From positions 5,828,001 through 5,892,000 of the forward strand of contig NC_066292.1 in assembly GCF_905404315.1 (NCBI RefSeq): a stretch of DNA of 64,000 bases. The letters are read 5' to 3'. This document shows positions 51,801 to 63,800 of this stretch, piece after piece. The DNA comes from Leptidea sinapis (taxonomy: Eukaryota > Arthropoda > Insecta > Lepidoptera > Pieridae). Made by a program: the position numbers and the translations under genes. Below the pieces are notes generated by a model that did not search any database, was not told where the DNA came from, and was given only the letters and a program-made list of their open reading frames with translations. Position 1 is the stretch's first letter. The number at the start of each line of letters is the position of its first letter.

Positions 51801-54800
51801 TTATTTACACAATACTTACCAACGGATGCTACCGCTGGACATTCACGTCATTCGCACTATTGAGACGCGTAAATAGTACTTTGTACATTCAAATTGAAAT
51901 ATTTTTATTCAAAATAGGATGTGACATCACTTATAGAAAGTCTAAAACTACCACCCATTCCAAAACGAATGCCTCAGACCTGAAAAGAATGGGCGCAACA
52001 AACTAAGCGGGCTTTATTTTTCATCAAAAAAATTTGTTAACAAAGTAATATTGTAGAATTAAACATATTATTTAATAGCCTGAGGGCGCTCGCTCCATTC
52101 CCAATCTGTGGTATTATTAAGAAAGTCATTTATGTTATAGTAATCTTTACCACACAAATGTTTTTTAACAATTCTTTTGAATAACGTAATACTTTTGTTT
52201 AGCAGCATATAAATTGCCTCACAAAAGACTTACTAACTCGACAGTAGGCATTATAACTTATAAGTTTATGTCTATTCCTGGTATTAACATTATGGTTATG
52301 ACAGTTTCTAGCAAATTCACTTATGAACATAAATTACATTATAAAGGATATATTGAGAAGCAACAGTCAAGATATTAATTTCTTTGAATTTTACTCTTAA
52401 AGATTATCTGGGCCTCTGGGCCCTACGGGCCGAGTCTCTCTAAGATCTATGGTTATTAAGGGTTCCTTATTTATAAAACAGGAAATCGTAGAGACAATAT
52501 TTATCAGCCAACGTGAAATGCAGAACCCGCAGCTTGAAAGCCACATTACACTGTTTGACTAACAGACTGAGAAGGCATTCATGTCAACTTTGAATGTTTT
52601 CTAGCATAAGAAATAGTTATACTTAACAGATAAACTTATAATAACACTGGAGCATTATATTTCTTAACAAAACGGTGAAAACTGTGAATAATCGGGGAGA
52701 AGCAACAACAAGTGAACATAAGTTAGTGTGGTATAAATTGAAACTAGAGTAATGTTCTACCGTTGGCTTTACATGGCCAGCGAGGATAAATCACAGAGTT
52801 CTTTATAAGAAATAATAGTGTGAAGAGTTCCTAAGTGCTATGTGTGGGATATGTTGTAAGATGATAGCGGTTAATATTTATGATGATTATTCATACATTG
52901 CTTGAGTGTACTCAGTGTTAGTTAGTAAGCTTTATTGAAATATATCCTTTTCGCTTAACTCTTACTCAGTCTGAATGATTTTTGTTTTGTTTTTATTGTA
53001 ACACTTTCCCTGTTTTTACTTCTAAATAAGAAGTTAAAACTTAAAAGGTTGAAAAAATAAGTTATGGTAACTTTTTTATGTGGTTAAATCACTACTTCTA
53101 CTTTAGTTAAACTTAATGAATCGGAATTAAAAATATATTAATCTAACCACAGCGTATACTAATGTGGAATACTTTGGTACAAAATTAACCATTAATATTA
53201 AAACGAAAGTAATTATAACTTAACTTTAACTTTAACACCGCCTTCTAAAACGCAGGTACAATAAACTTACAAAGTTAAACCTTAAATTGAAATTTAATTG
53301 AAGGATAGTGTAAGTATATTCTGATGCAATGTATGTGTTAGTTAATTTAGTTATTTTACTTTGAAAAGTACGGCCGCAGACCAGTTACACTAATTAAACA
53401 CTGTGACATAAAGTCAAAAAAATATATGCTTACTCCACCTACCTTCAAACAAATAGAAATTAGGATGATATATAGGTAACAAGTAATGCATTTAACATGA
53501 AAAGGATGCGCGGTATTGGCGACTTACTTCGTATACGACTTAGTAACAACGAGACAAAGAAACAGCATAGTGTTAATGATTTAGGTTACGGATATACTCT
53601 AGTTTCATGAGGATGGCTTAAATTGTTTTGTAATTTGTTTTTTGTATTATTTTTTATGAAAAAAAGAGACGGGACGAGTTGGACCTTCAATTGCGCCTGT
53701 CACCTTGACACATAAGATGTTAAGTCCCATTTGCCCAGTAAGTTCACTAGCTATGACGCCCTTCAGACCGAAACTGCTTCACGGCAGAAATAGGCACCGT
53801 TGTGGTGCCCATAATTTAGCCGGCTTCCTATGCATAGGAGCCTCCCACTTTTATTTTATTTTGAACAATAAAAAAATATAGTTGTGGAGTACATATAACT
53901 ATAAATCAGGTGCATCGATACGTCCGTGTGTCACATAAATATCTGATCTAGGGTCCTTCTTGCTTTGAGAAAGTTTCATCTCAGACAACCGAGAAGAGAA
54001 GTGGCTGGGGAAAGAAAAGGATAGAAGTATCTTTTATACACTACTATATAATACTATACTAAGGAAGTATTTTTTGCATTTTCCAAGTTTCAGACGCAAA
54101 TTAAGATGTAAATTGCACGATTCTGTGAAACAAAATATAAAAGTGTTTTTTTTTTGTAATCGTGAATAATTGTTATTTTTTGAAATAATAATTATCACTG
54201 TACAAGTATAATGTGGCTAGGGTCCCAGACTCTAAAAGCGACAAGATGGAGTGATCCCTCAGGTAACAGATACCGAGGCACACCCAAAATGAGGTGGAGT
54301 GATGACCTTCTTACAGATGCAGGTAAAAACTGGCTAGAGAAAGCAAAAAATAGAGAGTTGTGGAAGAAGATGGAGGAGGGATAAATCCGGATGGGATCAA
54401 CATTATAGTTTAAGTAATAACATTAGTTTAATGTATATTTTTAAGTTACTAACACATTAAAATATGTAATCAATAACTCTTGAATAAATATGCTTATTAT
54501 ATTATATATATACAAGTATATCTAAATGCATTTTATTCCCTTTAATAATGTTTGTTACTCGCGTTATTCCAATTACATATAATAAATTAGCACTTGATCA
54601 AAGTAATTAAGTGATTTGAAGTATCTTACAGCTTGCACCAAATGCACCCCACGTATGTAGGAGTAGCGACGCATAACTACAGCGCATCTCATATTAATTA
54701 ATGCGCGCGCATAAATCAGTCGAGCTTCGATAGAACATAAAGCTCCGTCACATTCAACTTTTTATTGCCTCAAGTAAATAAATTGTAATTACAGCGGCGT

Positions 54801-57800
54801 TCTGACGCGGATGGCATGAATATTTGGAGACGCGCAAACGGAAGTCTGAACAAGATATATTGTTATAATTTCTAACTTTTAATATAATATTGACACACTT
54901 TTTACACAAATTATCTTGCCCCAAGTTAAGAATATATAGCCTATGTTATGGGTTACAAGACTATGATATATTTAATACAATATACTTACTTAAATATACA
55001 TAAATTCATATAAACATATATAAATACATTTAAACATCCATGACTCGGAAACAAACATCCATATTCATCATATATGCTTGCACCTACCGTGATTCGAACC
55101 CGGGACCTCTAGATTAGTAGGTAGGATCGCTAACCACTCGGCTATACAGGTAATGTATGGGCGGATGCAATTGTTTGTGGTTTTCGGTGGTCTTATACAG
55201 TTTTTTGGGGCCAAGTATTATTTGAGATGAGGATACACTCGTTTGGCTAGATGACTAGAGCAGTTGGTTTTTCAAAAAACAAGACGAAGGCATATCATGT
55301 ACCTTAAAGTATTGAATATCTTTCTAGCTTTTTCACTTCTAATAATAAGAAACTTTTTATATATTACTATATTGGTTACTTCTTTGGATAACAAAATGTA
55401 CAGAATGACACAGACTAAACTTTATTAACTTTTAGATAAAAAACATAAAATAAGATTACATTTGCAAAGCAGCGTTCATGACCAAATGGATTCTTGTGTT
55501 ATTTTGAAAGCTTTTATTTAATTTGTCTCTAACTGAAATTTAAAATGTGTTCTTTTTTTAAATTTATTTGTTATAAACAAACAGTATCTTTATTAACTAA
55601 TACAAAGTCCTGTAAAACTGTTTACACAGTTTGTCAACAGGAACGAGCGAATCTCATACAATAAATCCTAAAACTAATTTTACAACTGTTACTTCAACAA
55701 TAAATAATAGTTATTTTATTTGGTTCCCGTTGGATGTCCTCTGGCAAAGTATTAAGCAGATATAGCAATCTCTTCTTTAAAGTTCTATCGCCAAAGTAAC
55801 TGTTTACTCAAGGTACTTCAAGTTTGCCTGATGTCATGTGCCATGATTATGACTATTAGCTTAACCGATTAAGTTGAAGTTTAGAATGTTGGTTTAAATT
55901 TGATGACAGTTGACTGGCCAGGATTGACGGCCAGGATTACCTCCTCATGAAGGAACTTAAAATATTGAATAAATTATATAGGGCAATTTAAATGAAATAA
56001 ATATCTAATCTTATTTTGTTTATCTTTTTCTTGCAACGTTTCTAACAGTTAAATATTTGCGGTATTAATATTGTTCATCAACTGATTGTGCACTATCAGT
56101 TCACTTACGAGATATACTTTTTCTCTTATTTTCCAGAAATTATACATCGCAATTTTACTAACGAAAATAGTTATTTTATCTGGTGTGGTCCCACCTTCTC
56201 TCTGTTTTTTTTTTCTTCTGAAAAGCACAGCACCATCAGTAGCAGAACAGTGGACGAAAAGCTAGTCTGAAATTTGTGGATGAAATGATTCCTGCCGCCG
56301 AATTCCACCTTCGCACGACACGCCACAAGTTGGGATATCATCCCCACCAACTGGATGTGTGGCGGTCCTCCACAGTGCGTTTACAAGGAACTTTCTTCCA
56401 CGTACTACAAAGCTGTGGAATGAACTTCCTTGGGTGGTGTTTCCGGGACGATAAGACATGGGTACCTTCAAAAAAAGCGCGTATACCTTCCTTAAAGGCC
56501 GGCAACGCTCCTGTGATTCCTCACAAAAAAAAATGAAAATGGAGGAGGTTCAATCTGAGATCCATATCTCAAAATCATAAAAAATAACAATCGTACTAAC
56601 AACCAAGATAAAGACAATATATACTATCAAAACAAATAACGCTTGAAATGTAATTTTTTTACTTCCCGCTAAGAAAATTGAAAATTTTCGGGAAGTTATT
56701 GGTTTTACCCCGTTTTGCAAAAATCTAATTCTTATCAGATCTCTACGTTCTGAGGTCCTAGGAAGCTTTACTACTCTTCGCGAGGGTGTCACTATGTTTG
56801 TACTTAAGTGTGTGTGTGTGTGTGTGTGAGTGTGTGTGTCTGTGTGTGTGTGTAAGTATGTAAACCTCCTAATAACTTTTGAACGGTTTTAACGATTTCA
56901 TCGCAGTTGACGCCATTCAGAAGGGCTTGGCCAAACTTAGATTTTGAATACAATTTGGACCGATTCAGACCGGTAAATATTGAGAAATCTCAAAAAATCT
57001 ACAATTCTTTTTAAATGTGTTTTTTTTTTGGAATTACTTCCGATTAGTTCCATACTGACCAACTTTATCATAACAAAAAAAAGAGTGTGTGTACTTATGT
57101 ATGCGCGTTAGAAGTTATACTTCTTTCGCGTATCGAAAAATAAATCAAATTTTAACAAATAGTTAAGATCAAAGATAGTATAAGCACTTAGCATTTAAGG
57201 TTAATATAAACAAGTATAGAAAATTAATTATTTTTTTTATTTATACCTACATAAAATTTGTTAATATACTTACCAGAAAAAAAAACAAAACAAAAAAATC
57301 TTTTTTAGATAATAATGTAATAATTTTTAATTAAGGATCTAAATAAATTATACATACCGACAATTAACCTCAAATCTATAAATGCACTCAAAACAGTTTA
57401 TTCAAATCAGTTTTATAACTAATATCCAATATACATAGATATACTAATAAATTATTAGTAAATACTATCACCGTCGTATATGAAATTGATTTAATAAAAA
57501 CACCAAAATAATGTTTATTTATTCACACTGTTTAATTGTACTGTTACGAAACACGTGTACCAAATATAAAAATACTAGAATATACAAACTTGAACTTAGT
57601 TATCGATTTTCATGCCACCTCGAACTAACTTCACGATGTAGAACTCAGGTGTCGGTGTGCGGGCGCATCGTAAAAATTCACTCATCATTTTTCTCCATCG
57701 CGGCAAAAGAAGTATAATTCAAAAAATAGTGTTATTTGATACTTACAACAGACTTTTGCGCTCTTTCAGCTCAAAAGCAGAGAAAAGCTATCTCTCTGAG

Positions 57801-60800
57801 CTCAGAGAGCTCAAAAACATCACAAGTCCAATTTTAACCGCCTAGGTATAGAATTAGCGGGAAGTTGCAGGTATGGCCTTCAGGGTGAACTGTTTTCCAT
57901 TTTTTTTTAATAGACATATGTTTATAGTTACATTATTATTTTCTAAACCAGACAGATAAACAAATCGATCGCCTAACTCACCGTCACAATATTAGGCACC
58001 ATAACCAATTATTAGTGAACAGAGGGCCACAAGTTGAACAAACTGTAAACAGATTGATTGAACATCGTCTGCGGCCGTGTGTCACTGCTGCTAGCAATTA
58101 GTTCAAACAAAGCCGATGCCACGTTCCGAGCGGCACGGCTTGATGAGACTTTATTGTCGACGTGCTTGATCTAATTCGGACACACATATCGAGTGTATGA
58201 CCTAATAGCTTCTCCGCTTGTAACAGGTTTGATTATATGTTATCTTGAACATTTTTTACAAATTCAGAATTCGAACGATTTCAGTATCTCAAGCTAAAAG
58301 CTCAAGGTTTTTTTTTATGACAATAAGGGATGACACGAGCAGGACGTTCAGCTCATTGTAATTTGTACGCCCTGCCCATTACAGTACATGCGGCTCGGGA
58401 TTCTTGAATAGCCCAAAAATTTTGAGCTTGCGCTAGTCTCCTGGAGACATAAGATGTTAAGTCTCGTTTGCCCAGTAATTTCACTAGATACGGCACCCTT
58501 GCCGAGATCTGATGAGAATTAAATTTTTGTAAAAAAATTCCTAATGCTAGCTTTCGATTAAGAGCCTTGCACCGTAGCCCTGGGAAAAAACACAAAATAA
58601 TGTATACAACTTTTTAAGCATAAGTGACTGATCGTGCAATAGGACAATATATTGATGTATAATATTATATTAATGTTTACCCTTCTGACCGAAACACAAT
58701 AACGCTTACACATTACTGCTTCACGGCAGAAATAGGCGCCAAGGCTCAAGGTGAAACTAAAATAAAATTAAACTAAACAGCTGAAGTAAAAATTACGGTA
58801 AAAGTATTGGGACAGCTTAAATATAATGTACTTGACAAATGAGTGTACGTAAAATGTAAAAATATGGTGGATATTTAAAACACGTTTGGAATTACATGGC
58901 ATCAACTTCATGGCGCAATTAAAAAGTCAAAAACCAAATGTGAAAACCGCAAACACAGAATATCTGTTAAACAAAATATTAATTAAAGACATCACTGCGA
59001 CATTACTTAGTAATTATTAATTGCACTAAACTCGACATTTCCTAAAGTCCAATTGCACGGCGTAAACAAATTCTTCATTTTCTCTATCGAATAATTCAAG
59101 TTTTTCAAACACATAACCGGAAGCGCAAATGTTGAATATTCTTTTGAGCGTTAAGTAAACACTTGATTCGACTGACATCCGGCACACGATATTTTACTAT
59201 CGCCGCCAAACTCTTTGATGTCAATTGTGAGTACTCATAGAAAATTCTAGAGAGCCCGGTTATTGAGGTCAATCATTATTTATACTTTAGATTCCTACAC
59301 ATACATACACACGATGATAAACCATGGGGTATAATTATTTTTGATTCAATTAATTCACAGAATCAATGATTTTTCAACTTATTTATTTTCAACTTATATA
59401 TTATACTTTCAAAATTACTCCCCTTCCATGAAATATAATTAATAGCTTAGATCATTTATATGTCTAGTTGACTATGACGATTTTTTTAAATCAAAATACG
59501 GGAGGAGACGTGCAGGGCGTTCAGCTGATGGTAATTGATACGCCCTGCCCATTACAATGAACAGCTCAGGGTTCTTGAAAAAATTCTGAGCGGCACTACA
59601 ATTGCGCTTGTCACCTTGAGATATAAGATGTTAAGTCTCATTTGAACAGTAATTTCACTAGCTACGCCGCCCTTTTATTGAGAAATCACCTCTATTTTGA
59701 GCATTTCACGGACACTAAAGTATTATCCCTGGCCTGTTTGTATCGGTTGTGTAATAGCAAGGGACTCTATTTAGACGTACAAGTTGTTCAACACTTAATA
59801 TAAAAAACCGTTAGAATACATTGATGTACACAGTTATTCGTCGAAACGGATATTATTATTGGAAGTTAAATCTTTGAGATTTAAAAAAAAATGGAAGGAG
59901 AACTTCCAATAAAAGTAATGGATTATTTTTGAATCCGGCCCTGTGCACTGGACTCTTGCTTAACTGAGTTATATTCCAGCGTTTTATTGCCCGATGCTCG
60001 ATAAGGTGAGCTTTGTGTCGCACGTGGTAATACAACTGGTTTTAGAAAACCTCAGGTTCTTTTGTACATGAACAGCGACGAACAATGTCGAAAGTAGTAA
60101 TCTTTTCTGTATAAAAACGTTAGTTTGTTAGTTCGACGTAGAAAGTTGTAACAATTATGTCGGTATTTAATCTGCACTTAGATCCATTTTCTATTGAGAT
60201 TCATCCTGTTTCTTATTGCAGTTATTATACACTAGTATTACTGGCAGTTGAGTTTTTTTTTATTTTTCGTTATTATGTTGAGTGTCTTTAGAGAAATGAA
60301 ATTTTACCAGTGGGAAATTTTACCTCGTTTGCACAGGATGCCGGCTAGATTATGGGTACCACAACGGCGCCTATTTCTACCGAAGAAGTAATGTACCGTT
60401 CAAAAGTTTTGGGTATTTCAAGTATCCTTAACGCACTGCATTATAATGGGCAGGGCGTATCAATTACAATCAGCTGAACGTTCGGCTTGTCTCGTGCCTT
60501 ATTTTAGTAAAAAAAAGTGTCTTAGCAATAAATGTAATTGAATAGTAGTTATACAACGTGTCGCATACAATAATTTTTCAACGACTAGGTAATTTTAAAT
60601 TTAAATAAACAATTTTAAACACAAATACCACAAATTTTCGAGTCTCCGTTTAAATGGGCTGGTATTTTGATATGTATTGTATCTTATCTCTGGTGAGTGG
60701 TTTCATTTTTCCTTCAAGAAAAGGCAAATGTACACCCATACAGCCGACGAAATAAGAAAAATTTACACTTTTTTAAGTTGATATAAAATGTTTTGCCTAA

Positions 60801-63800
60801 TGATTTAAACATGAAAATATTATGTATGTAATATACTATGTACCTGATATTTCAAAGATTCAATAAAGCATGTACTTATATCAGTAATAGTGGCTGTATA
60901 AATGACAGATAAAAGGAAAAAAGACGAAAAAATTAAATAAATTGATACGAGTCAAATGTAGCTAGGTATACACTATCAACAGAATATATTCGGGATTAGT
61001 TAAGTATTATCTTGCAGAAAAAAATATTTTCCATACAAAAAAAAATGTCGAATATAATTTCTTGCGAGATATTTCCGATGGTCATTAAAACAAAAAATTA
61101 AAACCAAAATATATGGCATACAACAATTATATTGCAAATACTCGTAAAATAAAAGTATTAACTTAAACTAGATACGTTGACGAACATATTGAACGACCGT
61201 TATAGAAACCTCATACATCGTAATACACATCATAAATCATAACCAATAATAACAATTATAACATAAAGTTATTTGCTAGATTGGTGGAGTATTTCTAACA
61301 TAATGATATAAAAAGACATATCTGAAAAGGACCCCAAAGTTCTCTTCAAGACATTTCTAGTTTTTGAAAAGGGAAAAATCTGTTTGTATCTTTTCTATTA
61401 GGTAGTTACTTACCGACCAACAACTGTTGACTATTGTCATATATTTGTAGATCCATGTTATATCCATCTTCAGTAAGCATTGCAAAGAAAATAATGCAAA
61501 TGTTAACAATGTGGGAATTTAAAAAAAAACCTAAATGAGCTTAATTATTCCTTAACTGTTTTTATTTTCACAACATAGCATAGAAGGCTAGCTACAGAAC
61601 AGAAAATATATTCACTTGAGCTTACTTCCACGCACTACAAAGCTGTCGAATGAACTTCCTTGTGCGGTGTTTCCGGGACGATACGACATGGGTACCTTCA
61701 AAAAAATCGCGTACACCTTCCTTAAAGGCCGGTAACGCTCCTGTGATTCCTCTGGTGTTGCAAGAGATTGTGGGCGGCGGTGATCACTTAACAACAGGTA
61801 ACCCATACGCTCGTTTGTCCACGTTTCCATAAAAAAACACATATAATATTAAATTGTCTTAGAAATCCTGTAGAATAATATATAACAGAGAATTTAATCC
61901 TAATACTAAAATATTAAAGTGTTCAGTGTTAAATATAGCGCCAACGATAAACTATTCTATTTTAGAACTAAATTATGATACGAATTTACTTTTGTATCCT
62001 GTACTAATGCATAATAAACATGAGAGCAAATCTACAAGCATATTGCAACTTATGAGTTCCCTTTGACTCACTGGTTATTACAAACACTCAATAAATCATA
62101 CGGAAACAGTAATTATGAATATTCCATCGTGAAAGATACGTGCCTAATGAACTTGCTTTAGAGCAATATGGGTAGACTAAATGCAATATATGAAGTCTTT
62201 AGAAATATTGATAAATTGGTTTGCACTACGATATTGCAATTTCTATATTTATTATTTTATGTTTGCGTTGAGTGCCATTTATATTTTTCAAATCATAGAA
62301 ACAATAATATAGAAGAATAATTAATTGCCACATGTGAATGCTTAAACAGGCATAAAAGGCATTTATTTTCTCAAAATTGATTGCTTTAAAATTCTCTTTG
62401 ATGTCATTTCTAATAACTAGACAGTACTACTACAGCTTTGGAAACAAATGGCGCTCTGGGCTCTCTCAGAAGAAGAAGAAGCTGCGCAAAGAACTCTCCC
62501 AGCAATCTTTTTTTTGCGCTCTTTTTAATGAAATATACATAATAATATTGTCATTGCTAGTCGGGGTATCGAACCCAAAGGGTAAAAAATGGGAAACTCC
62601 TTTACTAAGGCACCGTCTGTCTGTAGGCTATATCTCAAAAGACGCCATAGTAACTACTAAAATTTTGACAGAGTATGTAATACTACAGCCATTATGATAA
62701 AACCATGATAGCTACTTACAAATACAAATCATAATATTATGTTTAATATTCTGACAAAAATATCAGAGCCTCACATAGATTTTATTTAGAATGGTAGACC
62801 TACAGTTATTTTGAGAATATTTTCTTAATACCTCGGAACATAATTAATGTTGCATGATTCTTTTTTTACCTAAACATTAGTCAAAACTGCTTATATTCAT
62901 TAGACAAATATTTTCAACTAAAAACTTGACTTTATATAATACTGCTACTAATCTTTTGTTAAATTTATATTATTGTAACTAATGATTTAGAAATGTATTT
63001 TATAAAATTTGCACGTCATAAATGTGGCAAACATGTACTTTATAATATGTATGTAACATCAATCTAACATGTTTATGCAAATAAAAACTTTGACTTTGAC
63101 TTTTAAACTGGTGCCCCTGTAAGAATAAGTTCTTATACCGGCGCCAGTATTTGTATGAAAAGCCAGATTTAGAGATGTCATTCACAACAGGTTGGTGGCT
63201 CGTTGCTCTGTACAGTCACTAAGTGATCCGTTATAAAATTTCTGAATTATTGCGAGTTGGGACCTTCAGGCTCTAATATCTCATCTGAGGCATTTACGGC
63301 CGTTCCCAATATTCAGTCTATCTCCGGTTGTGGCCTGCTTGAGATAAAAATCGTAACTATAGTTGACTTTTCTGTCCCAATAAACTTATCGACGGTAACC
63401 TTATCCGTACCCGCTATCTCTGAATGGGAGGACGTATAGCTTACCAGCGATAGAAGTTTGTATGGAAATTGCAATTCACGCGTCCCAATATAAGGCGATA
63501 AGAATGACTTTTCGGGTATATTGGGACAGCTTCTGATTATTGACTAGTAGCAGGTAGTAATTTATCTCTATCTGTAGATAGTTTATTGGGAACGGCCGTT
63601 AGTGAGCTTCCATTGTCCCCTCTTAAAATCCGGTCAAAAGCAAACGATCAACACGTGTTTCTGAACTTATACAGTAAGGTTGCTTACCACTTTGACACAC
63701 AATACAGTCGGAGGTCTTGTGAACGCTCTGCCCCTGGCACGGAGCACCTCCGTTCAGTGGGTGCGGCTCCGTGCAGGTGCGCACGCGCCGCTGCCCTGAC

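Larger units (their letters stand above)
50609..63687 (-). other. unc-5 intron between TSP1 exons, about 13.1 kb
   Basis: It holds LINE-C, SINE-B, SINE-C, RTE, LINE-A, LINE-D and MITE copies listed separately. Stretches without recognised content: 50609-51885, 52425-53655, 53855-54205, 54390-54890, 55160-56275, 57870-58305, 58750-59480, 59680-60300, 60525-61615, 61845-62345 and 62550-62985. A 13-bp inverted repeat (AGAGAAAATATTT) lies at 51212-51257. Confidence 0.75.

Noticed and set aside
55083..55152. tRNA gene on the minus strand
   Set aside because: The tRNA-like head is followed by the same 200-bp body in four places; it is a SINE.
56809..56853. GT run as a regulatory Z-DNA signal
   Set aside because: It is part of a common interspersed repeat that normally carries a GT microsatellite.
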